NCBI GenBank assembly: GCA_045649405.1
Contig: JAZRPW010000007.1
Location: 41,507 to 105,506, forward strand
Direction of reading: 5' to 3'
Source of the DNA: RUG11462 sp045649405
GTDB lineage: Bacteria; Bacillota; Clostridia; Oscillospirales; Acutalibacteraceae
DNA length: 64,000 bases
Positions 17,931-26,670 of this stretch are shown here, one piece after another. A program made the translations under genes and the position numbers. Below the pieces are notes generated by a model, which did not search any database, was not told the DNA's origin, and was given only the letters and a program-made list of their open reading frames with translations. Position 1 is the first letter of the stretch. Each line of letters starts with the position of its first letter.

Positions 17931-17959
17931 ATTATACCATTTTCAAAGCGTTTTTTCAA
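17931..17959 (-). promoter_or_regulatory. sigma-A-type promoter for repeat protein copy B
   Basis: On the minus strand, TTGAAA (17954-17959), a 17-base spacer and TATAAT (17931-17936) precede an untranslated leader of about 70 bases. Confidence 0.7.
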
Positions 17960-17984
17960 GAGAAGTTTTGCCTTTTACAAACTT

Positions 17985-18024
17985 AAAACTGCACAATTTA
18001 TTCATCTGTTTTTTGTGCAGTTTT
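17985..18024. terminator. extra 12-bp hairpin, possible terminator or leader structure
   Basis: A perfect 12-bp inverted repeat, AAAACTGCACAA / TTGTGCAGTTTT, with a 16-base loop lies between the copy C terminator and the copy B promoter. Either strand ends in only four T, so terminator function is uncertain. It may be a second safeguard against read-through from copy C. Confidence 0.45.
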
Positions 18025-18097
18025 ACTTTTGATTATATTATTATATTCGTTTGTTTAAAAGGCAATTATTTAATACAAACCAAAACAATTTCATATA

Positions 18098-18130
18098 AAA
18101 AAAGCGTTCGTTTAAAACGAACGCTTTTTT
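18098..18130. terminator. terminator of repeat protein copy C (shared GCGTTCG hairpin)
   Basis: This A-run, GCGTTCG, TTTAAAA loop, CGAACGC, T-run hairpin sits 18 bases after the stop of copy C. The full palindrome is identical over 34 bases to the one at 23,487-23,520 and shares its stem with 8361-8393. Confidence 0.9.
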
Positions 18131-18147
18131 GATTTAAGAATTATTGG

Positions 18148-19790
18148 TTATTTAACAATTTTACCATCTGCACCAAATGTGAATTCACGGTTTACAGGAA
18201 GTACACAACTTGATTTTCTACAAAGAACTTTCTTGTTAGTTACACACTTACCGCCTTCAGCAGCATAGTAGAAATCATCGCCATCTTTTACAAGACCTGC
18301 AAATACTCGTTTACCACTTTCATAGTAGTAAATGCCATCTTCTTCAGTGTATACACCATTTTTGAAAGTACCGTCAGTATCAAAGTAATAATACTTGCCT
18401 GCTGGCAAATCGCAGTTAGAAACTTTTGCGTAATACTTACGGTCTGTTACAACTTTACCACTTTCTACATAGTAGTAATCTTCTCCAATTTGGATAAGAC
18501 CAGTTGGAGCATATCTACCTTCTAAATAGCAGTAGCCATTTACAACACCGTTTAGCATTTTACCATCTTCACCGAAGTAGTAATATTCACCTGCATCCAA
18601 ATCACAATTTGTTTTCGAAGCATAATATTTGCCTGTTATAGCTTTACCTGATTCGATGTAATAATAGTCTTCACCGATTTTTGTAAGACCTGTTGGGAGA
18701 CGTTTGCCTTGGTAGTAATAATAACCATCAACTACGCCTTCAAGCATTTTACCATCATCACCGAAATAGTAATAATCGCCTGCTTCTAATTCACAGTTTG
18801 TTGATTTAGCATAATATTTACCAGTTACAACTTCACCTGATTCACTATAGTAATAGTCTTCACCATATTTAGTTAAACCTGTTGGTGCTAATTTACCTGA
18901 AACATATAATTTGCCATCGATTACACCTTGAAGCATTTTACCATCTACACCGAAGTAATAGTAATCTTTTTCTGGCAATTCACAGTTAGTTTTTGCTGCA
19001 TAGTATCTTCTATCAACAATAACTTTACCTGATTCACTGTAATAGTAGTCTTCACCAAATTTAGTTAAACCAGTTGTAGCCATTTGACCGTTGATGTAAA
19101 GATAACCATCAACAACACCTTGCAATGCTTTACCATCTGCACCAAAGTGGTAATATTCTTTTTCAGCAAGTTCACAATTAGAAATTGTAGCATAATATCT
19201 TCTATCTGTGATTACTGTTCCTGATTCACTGTAATAGTAGTCACCTTTATATTCAGTAAGACCACGTTTTGCAATTTGACCATTGATGTAAAGTTTACCA
19301 TCAACAACACCTTGAAGTGCTTTACCATCTGCGCCAAAGAAATAATATTCTTTTTCAGGAAGGTCACAATTTGAAATTGTTGCATAATATCTTCTATCTG
19401 TGATTACTGTACCAGATTCACTATAATAGTAGTCTTCTCCAATCTTTGTAAGACCACGTTTTACAGGCTGACCATTCACATAAAGTTTGCCATTGACTAC
19501 GCCTTGCAATGCTTTACCATCTGCGCCGAAGTGATAGTAATCAGCTGCAGCTAATTCACAGTTTGAAACTTTTGCGTAGTATCTTCTAGCTGTGATAACT
19601 TTACCAGATTCGCTATAATAGAAGTCTTCACCTACTTTGTGAATACCGGTTGGCGCTAACTGTCCATTGATGTAAAGTTTGCCATTAACAATACCTTGCA
19701 ATGCTTTACCATCTTCACCGAAATAGTAATATTGTTTTGCAGGAAGGTTACATCTTGAAGTTGCAACATAATATCTTGTGTTTTTAATTG
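18148..19790 (-). repeat. nine-copy Cys-unit repeat array, copy C
   Basis: This array again has nine Cys units at an average spacing of about 193 bp. The first Cys codon is near 19,750 (SRCNL) and the last near 18,203 (SSCVL). The C-terminal cap unit (YYESGKRVFAGLV.., NREFTFGADGKIVK) matches those in copies A and B. Confidence 0.85.
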
Positions 19791-22700
19791 GTTGACCATC
19801 TGAACCGAAGAAGTAGTAGTCTTCACCAACTTGAGCGAGAGCGTTTTTAACTCTTACGCTGTTTACATAGTAGTAAGTTACACCGTTTTCTTCAATGTAG
19901 CCATTCTTTGAAATGATTTTACCATTTTCATCGAATTTGTATGTACCTGGTGTGAAGTCACAACCATTAAGAATTGTTACATTGTATGAACAGTATGTAT
20001 AAGCATAACCGTAACTTGTGTTGAAATAATAGAAGTCGCCGTTAACATTGTAAAGACCTGTTTGAGCAACACCATCTTTAAGGTAGAATTTACCTTCAGT
20101 TGTATCAATCAAACCGTTACCTTTGTATTCACCGATATAAACGCCATCTTCACCGAATACATATGCCATTGGATCGTTACCTACAGCACCTCTGATTACA
20201 TGGATACCTTGTTCATAACGGAATGAATCATAGAAATAGTATGTTTTAGCATTGATTGTTGCAAATGTATCTCTGTAGCAATCAGGACCATAGTAATATC
20301 TATAACCATAATCTGTTTTTGACCATTCGCCACTTACTAATTTACCAGTTTTCTCGAATTTGAAAGTTACAGCACCATGGAACTCTCTGTCAGTTGTTTG
20401 AGCTGCAAGAGTTGTTTCATCGAAGTAGTACCACTCGCCTTTAATCATTTGCCAGCCAGCAGCATATCTACCAAGATATGAATATCTATATGTGCCTTCA
20501 TCATTGTAAAGACCTGTATGTGTACCGGCGATTTTACCATCTTGAATTTTGTAGCAAAGTTCTTCTGTTGGGTTTTCTACGCCAACTTCTGGCAAACGAT
20601 ATACACCAGTTGCTAATTCACCATCAACATAGTAAAATCCATTTTCAAACAAGAGAGCAACAGGGACAGGAACACCATCTACAACATCACACATCTTGTC
20701 GTCATGTTCAAGTCTGCCATTATAAAGTGTAGCGTTACCGTTTTCATCAAAACTGTAGTAGTAATATGCGTTCGAACCATCTTTTGCTACTGCATATCTA
20801 ATATCATTAGTGAAAACTTTATTGTTTACATAGTAGTAGTCGCCTACCCAAACATCAGTTTTCCAAGTAGTATCTAAAGTGTATTTGTCTTTAAATGTAA
20901 CTACCTTTGCTTTATCCATATAAATGCCTTGTGAAGCATTTTGACCACTTTGTGCTTCTGGTGATTTTTCATAAGCGCCACCGCCGTATAAAGCAAGCAT
21001 AGCACCATATTTATAACCTGTAGATGTAAGCATACAAATGTGGTAGTCTAATTGGCCTGAAACATCAAATGAATAATTTTGATTTCTTTCAAGACCAGGA
21101 GCGCTTGCCTTAACGCCACCACAAACTATTACTGGATTTTCAGTAGCAGGGTCAAAAGCTGAATATTGAACTTTCCATCTAACATTAACAGTAAGAACAT
21201 TATCTGAATCAACAGTTGCTGAAGCAATTTCAAACCAGTCAGAAACAACAAAGATTTCTCTTGGGTCTACTTTGAGTTTCTTATCAAAAGGAACTTTGAA
21301 GGTAATTAAAGTATCAGTTGTAATACGAGGAGCCAAACTACACATAGTTTCCCAAGCGTTTGCATATTTACCTTCTGAATCTACCATATTAAGAATAGAA
21401 TCAACACCGTTTGGAAGCGGAATTTTTGTTGTATCAATACCAAATGTATATTCAAGTGTGAAATCATTTTTCTTAGGGTCAGCAGTTACAACGTATGAAG
21501 AATTAACTGTATCTTCAGTTGCATCTTCCATATCTCTATTCCAAGCAAGTGATTTTGCAACACCTTCTTGAATTACTTTTGTTTCGGTTTTCTCGGTAGT
21601 TCTATTTTCAAGACTGCTTCTGTGAAGAAGTTTACAAATAGTACCTGCTTCTTTGTTACATTTTGTACACCAAGAAATTGTTGTAGTAGTAGTGGTAGTT
21701 TCTGTAATTCTTTCTTGATAGTTTGAACATTGAGCATTATCAAAGTCAAAATCAATTTCAGAAATGCTATAAACTTGAAGTTTAACTGTAGCTTTAACAG
21801 ATGGGTCTGCATTCAAAGTAGCAGTAACAGTCATTTCTTTACCGCCTGCATAAGTTGAGTTAGGAATTACTTCAAAACCTTCAACTGTACCGTCTTCTGC
21901 ATTACAAGAAAGTGTAACATCATCTGTTGAAACTTCAATTGGTTTGTTACCAATGTAACCCATTACAGGGAGTTCAACTCTTCGACCTGCAGTTGCATTT
22001 TTAACAGTATATTCAACTGCATCATCTTCAAATCTAATTCTTTCAGGAGCTTGAATATTAATTGTGATTGAACCATAAATTTTGCCATCAATTACTGCAT
22101 TGATAACTGCGTTACCAAATTTACCGCTTGAGATAAATTTACCATCAACAATTGAGCCAAATTCTTCATCTTCAACAACGAATTCGAGGTTTTCTGGCAA
22201 TTCTGCAGGACCACCTGCTGCATCAATACCTGAAGCGTTAAGGGTTACTTTACCACCAGGAGCGATTGATGTTTTCTTTGCAGTTACAACAACTGAGCTT
22301 AAAACACCATCAGAAACTGCGTTTGAAATAACTGCAATACCATGAAGAGTTGCACGTTCTGCACCATCTGAAGGTCTTGATTTCATTGTAAGTTCATTTG
22401 TACCTGCACGTTTTGAGAGGAATGTTGAAGTACCACCACCATCACAGTTAACAGCGGTTACACAACCAAATGACTTCATCATTTCAGCCATTTCATAAGA
22501 TGTGAAACCTGATGAATATGGTGCTTGACGTCCGTCGTTTTGCATCAACACAACTGAGCCATCGGCTTTGATACCGATAACTGAACGTGGTGCTTGTCCT
22601 GAAGTATGATTTTCTGTTTTATAAAGATTTTTACCATCTTTAACTAACCAACCCATACAAACATCTTGAGCCATCCACTCGTCGCCGGTTAATTTAGCAT

Positions 22701-23277
22701 GGAAATCACGAAATTCGGCTGTACCATCTTTTTTGATAACAAAAATAGCGTTTTGAGGAAGACCGTCTGAATTTTTTTCTATATATAATGGGCCACCACT
22801 TGCATTCAAAGCAGTTCTGTCATCATAAAGAACTTTGCCCTTATAGATAAGAAGAGCAAACGGATGGTCAAATCCCCAACTAAGTGAAACATTCATACCT
22901 GCAACTACGTTAAGACCCAAGTTGTTTTCAATGTGAGCCAATTGCTCAGACATAACTTGTGTGCCCCAGTTGCTTTCATCATAAAGGTCGATATCATCAG
23001 AAATACCTTTATATGTAGGCATTAACGAAATGTTTTCGTTTTTAAGGTCAACCTCAACCGCGTGAATAACGTTTCTGTGGTTACCTGCCTTGTTGTTAAC
23101 AACGAGTTCTGTTTCAGTAGCACCTGGTGCTAAAACATAGTCGCTTTTTTCAACAATACTGTAATAATTTGTGTTGGATTTTGATAAATCAAAATCAACT
23201 GTTGCTGCCATTGCAGACATTGGAATAATGCTAATAATCATTAACATTGCCAACACTGCAGCTAAAATTTTCTTCAT
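18148..23277 (-). CDS. secreted phosphodiester-glycosidase-domain protein with nine Cys-unit repeats (copy C)
   Basis: The 1709-residue product starts at ATG 23277 (MKKILAAVLAML), eight bases after CAGGAG; a 12-codon upstream extension lacks a better site. The order is a signal peptide ending SAMAAT and a NAGPA-type domain (about 80-320; NVVAGMNVSLSWGFDHP, RSVIGIKADGSVVLMQNDGR, VNCDGGGTST). Two Ig-like domains follow, then a Thr-run (about 530) with CTKC. A cohesin-like beta domain (DFTLEYTFGID..NVLTVNVRWK) precedes aromatic repeat segments and a nine-Cys-unit array ending DGKIVK. Its first 300 residues closely match copy A (FDLSK..YY..EK.DY.LAPGA), while copy B is more diverged. Its promoter is at 23343-23371. 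Substrate and ligand are unknown. Confidence 0.88.
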   Translation of the reverse strand: MKKILAAVLAMLMIISIIPMSAMAATVDFDLSKSNTNYYSIVEKSDYVLAPGATETELVVNNKAGNHRNVIHAVEVDLKNENISLMPTYKGISDDIDLYDESNWGTQVMSEQLAHIENNLGLNVVAGMNVSLSWGFDHPFALLIYKGKVLYDDRTALNASGGPLYIEKNSDGLPQNAIFVIKKDGTAEFRDFHAKLTGDEWMAQDVCMGWLVKDGKNLYKTENHTSGQAPRSVIGIKADGSVVLMQNDGRQAPYSSGFTSYEMAEMMKSFGCVTAVNCDGGGTSTFLSKRAGTNELTMKSRPSDGAERATLHGIAVISNAVSDGVLSSVVVTAKKTSIAPGGKVTLNASGIDAAGGPAELPENLEFVVEDEEFGSIVDGKFISSGKFGNAVINAVIDGKIYGSITINIQAPERIRFEDDAVEYTVKNATAGRRVELPVMGYIGNKPIEVSTDDVTLSCNAEDGTVEGFEVIPNSTYAGGKEMTVTATLNADPSVKATVKLQVYSISEIDFDFDNAQCSNYQERITETTTTTTTISWCTKCNKEAGTICKLLHRSSLENRTTEKTETKVIQEGVAKSLAWNRDMEDATEDTVNSSYVVTADPKKNDFTLEYTFGIDTTKIPLPNGVDSILNMVDSEGKYANAWETMCSLAPRITTDTLITFKVPFDKKLKVDPREIFVVSDWFEIASATVDSDNVLTVNVRWKVQYSAFDPATENPVIVCGGVKASAPGLERNQNYSFDVSGQLDYHICMLTSTGYKYGAMLALYGGGAYEKSPEAQSGQNASQGIYMDKAKVVTFKDKYTLDTTWKTDVWVGDYYYVNNKVFTNDIRYAVAKDGSNAYYYYSFDENGNATLYNGRLEHDDKMCDVVDGVPVPVALLFENGFYYVDGELATGVYRLPEVGVENPTEELCYKIQDGKIAGTHTGLYNDEGTYRYSYLGRYAAGWQMIKGEWYYFDETTLAAQTTDREFHGAVTFKFEKTGKLVSGEWSKTDYGYRYYYGPDCYRDTFATINAKTYYFYDSFRYEQGIHVIRGAVGNDPMAYVFGEDGVYIGEYKGNGLIDTTEGKFYLKDGVAQTGLYNVNGDFYYFNTSYGYAYTYCSYNVTILNGCDFTPGTYKFDENGKIISKNGYIEENGVTYYYVNSVRVKNALAQVGEDYYFFGSDGQPIKNTRYYVATSRCNLPAKQYYYFGEDGKALQGIVNGKLYINGQLAPTGIHKVGEDFYYSESGKVITARRYYAKVSNCELAAADYYHFGADGKALQGVVNGKLYVNGQPVKRGLTKIGEDYYYSESGTVITDRRYYATISNCDLPEKEYYFFGADGKALQGVVDGKLYINGQIAKRGLTEYKGDYYYSESGTVITDRRYYATISNCELAEKEYYHFGADGKALQGVVDGYLYINGQMATTGLTKFGEDYYYSESGKVIVDRRYYAAKTNCELPEKDYYYFGVDGKMLQGVIDGKLYVSGKLAPTGLTKYGEDYYYSESGEVVTGKYYAKSTNCELEAGDYYYFGDDGKMLEGVVDGYYYYQGKRLPTGLTKIGEDYYYIESGKAITGKYYASKTNCDLDAGEYYYFGEDGKMLNGVVNGYCYLEGRYAPTGLIQIGEDYYYVESGKVVTDRKYYAKVSNCDLPAGKYYYFDTDGTFKNGVYTEEDGIYYYESGKRVFAGLVKDGDDFYYAAEGGKCVTNKKVLCRKSSCVLPVNREFTFGADGKIVK

Positions 23278-23342
23278 TGGTACCATCTCCTGTTTTTTAA
23301 AATTTGCACGCACAATAATCCATTGTACATACTATTAAGTAA

Positions 23343-23371
23343 ATTATACAATATAATCCAATAATAATCAA
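23343..23371 (-). promoter_or_regulatory. sigma-A-type promoter for repeat protein copy C
   Basis: On the minus strand, TTGATT (23366-23371), a 17-base spacer and TATAAT (23343-23348) precede a leader of about 60 bases. The region between this promoter and the terminator at 23,487 shows no gene. Confidence 0.7.
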
Positions 23372-23487
23372 GGGTATATTTGGTAATCGCTCGTAAAATT
23401 TTCATTGGTTTTTGTGTTTTTTTCACTTTGGTTTTTACAAGATTACACCATAACATAAAACTAACTTATTTGTTTAAAAAAGTTACA

Positions 23488-23520
23488 AAAAAAGCGTTCG
23501 TTTAAAACGAACGCTTTTTT
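23488..23520. terminator. terminator after the transporter operon (shared GCGTTCG hairpin)
   Basis: This hairpin lies 3 bases after the stop of the small membrane protein gene. It is identical over 34 bases to the palindrome at 18,097-18,130, with the same stem core as 8361-8393. Confidence 0.9.
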
Positions 23521-23523
23521 GTT

Positions 23524-23805
23524 TCATTTGCTTTTTTGATCGGTTTTTTCAAAACTTTTTACAGATAATCCTTCTTCTTTACCAACATACATTGCAATCA
23601 ACCCTACCACAACAGCAATTGAAGCAAGAGCAAACACATAAAGATAAAATACATCTGAAAAGAAAACTGCAATAGACTCACCTATGGTACCACCAATAAT
23701 CATAGCAATAATATATGCTACAAGCGGAATTGCACCGCCAAAGAAGGATATAGTCATAAGAATACCATAAAGTTTATTAAGAAATTTATATATCTTTTCT
23801 CTCAT
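23524..23805 (-). CDS. small membrane protein, possible short TRAP-type small subunit
   Basis: The 93-residue protein has two hydrophobic segments (about 14-40 and 45-70) and a charged C-terminal tail (GKEEGLSVKSFEKTDQKSK). AGGAGG lies upstream of the ATG. It follows a TRAP-like large permease by 15 bases, the place where a DctQ-type small subunit would be expected. DctQ proteins usually have four membrane helices and about 150-170 residues, so this is a half-length partner or an unrelated small protein. It is the last gene before the operon terminator. Confidence 0.7.
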   Translation of the reverse strand: MREKIYKFLNKLYGILMTISFFGGAIPLVAYIIAMIIGGTIGESIAVFFSDVFYLYVFALASIAVVVGLIAMYVGKEEGLSVKSFEKTDQKSK

Positions 23806-23820
23806 ATCTATTTCCTCCTA

Positions 23821-25182
23821 TTATATTAGTCCGTAAACCGGCAACCAACCCATTATCATTACAACAGAAAGAATATAATGAATAAAAATCCAAACAAAAC
23901 AATTCTTTAATGTAGGGCCAAGTTCTGAATTAGCAATACCCATTCCCGTATAAACACAAGCACAATATGGTGGTGTTACACCATGCATTGCACCGCAAAT
24001 GCACGGAAGCATTGCTGCTGCCATCATTGGATTGCCACCTGCCGCAGCAACAACCGAAATTATAATTCCACCAAAAATTTTAATTTGAGTAGAACCAGGA
24101 ATAAGCATACCTAAAATCGCTGTAAACAAAGGCAAAATCAATGCAACAGCAATCAAAGGAAGATTAAAACTGCTAATATAGTCGCCAATCGCTGTACCAA
24201 CATCAATATCTTCAAGTAAATTGCTTACGAAATAAGCAAATAACACAAGACATGAAGTTGGAACAACGCTTTTCATATCTTTGCAAATAGAGATGTAATC
24301 AAATTTAATTGTCATTTTTTTAATTGTTGCTTTATCAGACAACAACACGCCACAAAGAACAATCAACGAAGGAATAAATGATAATATACTTCCTGAAAAC
24401 GCTTTTGCTCCTGCTTCACCAAGTCTTGAAACAAAAAAGTCATTAAAACTATTTGTTAAATAAAACGGTAAAAATACAATTACAGGCAAAAAGATTGCTT
24501 TCCAACCTTTTTTTAATGATTGTTTCACACCAGGAATTTCTTCCTTTTTCATTGGTTCCACTTTGTAATAACGACACATAAAATATAATGTCAAAATTCT
24601 CTGTGCAATAAACCAAATCGCTATTCCCCACAAAAGCATCCAATACTGCGACATTGTGTAAGTGTTTGGATACAAAAGGTCAAGCGCAGCAAAAGCAATT
24701 GCAATCATACCCGCAGGTGGAATCATATTTCCCATTGTACTTGCGTGTGCTTCAACGTTTGCAGCAAGATGCGGTGGAAATCCTGAATGTTTCATTGCAG
24801 GAATTGTAAACACACCTGTTGTCGCAACGTTACCAGGACCAGAACCTGAAAGCGAACCCATATAAGTACTACCGATAATTGCAACAAAACCGGCGCCTCC
24901 TCTAAAACGACCAAAAATAGAAAGAATTATTGCAATGCAATCATCCATTATTGTCGTTTTTGCTAGCAAAGCAGCTGAAACAACAAACACTATAATTACA
25001 TACAAACTTGATTCAATCATTGCTTCCCAAATATAAGTTCCAATATTTGACCAAGTACCTGTAACAGCTACTAATGCCACAAAAGCCGCAATCATACACT
25101 CATACAAAGGTCTTTTAATAATTGAAAAACCAATAATTGCGACAACAAAAACTATCAAAAGATAACCTAATTCTACTGGCAT
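23821..25182 (-). CDS. TRAP/TAXI-like transporter large permease
   Basis: The 453-residue integral membrane protein has about 12 hydrophobic segments. The segment GSGPGNVATTGVFTIPAMKHSGFPPHLAANVEAHASTMGNMIPPAG resembles the conserved GSGPaNvatTG..IP..KraG and EaaASTgGqimPP signatures of TAXI-TRAP fused permeases. A related inverted repeat (GSTQIKIFGG, MHGVTPPYCACVYTGMGIA) lies in the second half. Such permeases move organic acids with a Na+ gradient and normally need an extracellular binding protein, which is missing here. It is 11 bases downstream of an ATP-grasp enzyme gene and co-transcribed with it. The substrate is not known. Confidence 0.82.
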   Translation of the reverse strand: MPVELGYLLIVFVVAIIGFSIIKRPLYECMIAAFVALVAVTGTWSNIGTYIWEAMIESSLYVIIVFVVSAALLAKTTIMDDCIAIILSIFGRFRGGAGFVAIIGSTYMGSLSGSGPGNVATTGVFTIPAMKHSGFPPHLAANVEAHASTMGNMIPPAGMIAIAFAALDLLYPNTYTMSQYWMLLWGIAIWFIAQRILTLYFMCRYYKVEPMKKEEIPGVKQSLKKGWKAIFLPVIVFLPFYLTNSFNDFFVSRLGEAGAKAFSGSILSFIPSLIVLCGVLLSDKATIKKMTIKFDYISICKDMKSVVPTSCLVLFAYFVSNLLEDIDVGTAIGDYISSFNLPLIAVALILPLFTAILGMLIPGSTQIKIFGGIIISVVAAAGGNPMMAAAMLPCICGAMHGVTPPYCACVYTGMGIANSELGPTLKNCFVWIFIHYILSVVMIMGWLPVYGLI

Positions 25183-25193
25183 ATTTTTTCTCC

Positions 25194-26501
25194 TTATTTA
25201 TTAAAATTGCGATTTATATAATACTCTGGATTGATTTTTGAAACTATCATATCATCGCCATTTTCGTCTGTAATTTTTAATGTTTGGTAAATCCATTTTA
25301 CGATTTCAGCCATTTTCTCATCGTTTTCGCATACAATATCAATTTCAGCAAAACGTTGGTTAACATTATGCGTTGGTAAAATTTCATCACCCACACAAAA
25401 TCTATCAAAAACAGAAACAACATTTTTATGATTTTTAATTTCTTCTAATCCAATAATTTGTGCTATTTTCCCTACTTTTAAAGTTGGTAATACTTGCGCT
25501 ACACTCTTACCGTTTAAAAAGACATCGTTTTTATTCATCAAATTGTTATATTTTAACACTTCACCTGTCAACGCAAACTCTATTAGCGGATACAACAAGT
25601 TTTTATTGAAAACGCTTTCAAACATTCTTTCATATTCTCCACCAGGGAGTCGAAGGCCAGGGTCATAAAATCTAACTTTATCACCATCTACAAATCCTTG
25701 CATAAAAAATGGTGCATTTTCAAGACCTATAGCGCTAATTAACTTTTCAACTTTTTTATGTGCTTTTTCCATATAAACTTCTGTGAAGATCGATGGCGAA
25801 GCAGAGCCAACTGCCAATTTATCAAGTCCATCTTCATAATTTCCTAAAATTCTATCAACAGTTCTAAAAGGATATGCTTTACCATTAATCACGAGAATAG
25901 TCATCGAAAAATCATTTGCTTGTCCCATATATTTTTCAATAACTACTTTGCCACTTGCACTTTCACTCATAGCAAAATCTATTGCTTTTTTTGCCTCATC
26001 ATATGAATTACATATAGATTGGCCTCGTGACCCACGAGAATCACAAGGTTTTATAAGTATTGGGAAAACAACTTTGCTGTTGCAAATATCTTCACTTTCA
26101 AAATCAGAAACTTGATATTCAGGAATGACATCAACACCATTTTCTACACAACACTTTTTAAACGCTGTTTTGTCTGTCAAAATATGAAACTGCTCTTTAG
26201 TACCAAAACAAGGCACATTTAATTTATTGCAAACCTCATAATAAGGAATCTGACAAGCATCTAAGGAAGTTGAAATAACACCATCTATTCCTTCTTTCTT
26301 ACACATATCAACAATGTCGTCAATATCTGCAATATTATGCATAAAATACTTGTCGGCTAATTGTTTTGCTGGCGCCTTTTCAACCGGCAAATAGTCTGTT
26401 ACATAAGTAATTACACCTAATTCTTTTGCAGCTTCAACTAATTTACAATGTTGAAAAGCACCGCCAATTATAAGCAGTTTTTTTCCTTTTAAATTCAACA
26501 A
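25194..26501 (-). CDS. ATP-grasp enzyme (carboxylate-amine ligase type)
   Basis: The 435-residue cytoplasmic protein has a Rossmann-like N-terminal domain (LLIIGGAFQHCKLVEAAKELG) and an ATP-grasp domain from about 110 (FPILIKPCDSRGSRGQ, VVIEKYMGQANDFSMTILVINGK, RFYDPGLRLPGGEYERMF). Family members join an acid to an amine via acyl phosphate. Translation starts at one of two adjacent TTG codons (26501 or 26498) after GGTGA; no ATG is available nearby. It heads an operon with the transporter, under a perfect TTGACA/TATAAT promoter and next to a LysR-type dyad. It could modify the transported compound or make the compound that is exported (inference). It is related to, but distinct from, the ATP-grasp gene at 33.9 kb. 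Confidence 0.83.
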   Translation of the reverse strand: MLNLKGKKLLIIGGAFQHCKLVEAAKELGVITYVTDYLPVEKAPAKQLADKYFMHNIADIDDIVDMCKKEGIDGVISTSLDACQIPYYEVCNKLNVPCFGTKEQFHILTDKTAFKKCCVENGVDVIPEYQVSDFESEDICNSKVVFPILIKPCDSRGSRGQSICNSYDEAKKAIDFAMSESASGKVVIEKYMGQANDFSMTILVINGKAYPFRTVDRILGNYEDGLDKLAVGSASPSIFTEVYMEKAHKKVEKLISAIGLENAPFFMQGFVDGDKVRFYDPGLRLPGGEYERMFESVFNKNLLYPLIEFALTGEVLKYNNLMNKNDVFLNGKSVAQVLPTLKVGKIAQIIGLEEIKNHKNVVSVFDRFCVGDEILPTHNVNQRFAEIDIVCENDEKMAEIVKWIYQTLKITDENGDDMIVSKINPEYYINRNFNK

Positions 26502-26538
26502 AGGTCACCCTTTCTCTGTTAACAGATTTCTCTTTAGT

Positions 26539-26565
26539 TATAACCTTCATTACTTATAGGTTATA
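26539..26565. promoter_or_regulatory. LysR-type T-N11-A operator
   Basis: TATAACCT (26539-26546) and AGGTTATA (26558-26565) are separated by exactly 11 bases, the classic LysR box. It lies just downstream of the -10 box of the ATP-grasp promoter and about 100 bases upstream of lysR. A protein bound here would overlap the transcription start, which suggests repression. Confidence 0.65.
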
Positions 26566-26593
26566 TTATATGCTTTATTTCTAAAAATGTCAA
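26565..26593 (-). promoter_or_regulatory. consensus sigma-A promoter for the ATP-grasp/transporter operon
   Basis: On the minus strand, TTGACA (26588-26593), a 17-base spacer and TATAAT (26565-26570) match consensus at 12 of 12 positions. The LysR dyad starts at its downstream edge. Confidence 0.85.
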
Positions 26594-26606
26594 GAAAATT
26601 TTTTGC

Positions 26607-26640
26607 TTGCATTTATTAAGTATAAATGTTATTCTTAATA
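26607..26640 (+). promoter_or_regulatory. lysR promoter with overlapping dyad
   Basis: TTGCAT (26607-26612), a 17-base spacer and TATTCT (26630-26635) form a plausible sigma-A promoter for the LysR gene. A second inverted repeat, TATTAAG (26614-26620) / CTTAATA (26634-26640), overlaps it, consistent with autoregulation. Confidence 0.5.
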
Positions 26641-26670
26641 TAGAATATTTTTATAGATTGGATAAAAAAT

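Noticed and set aside
20478..20732. Plus-strand open frames opposite the three giant genes
   Set aside because: These arise from low-complexity Tyr/Gly-rich codons on the other strand; no ribosome sites and no recognisable proteins.
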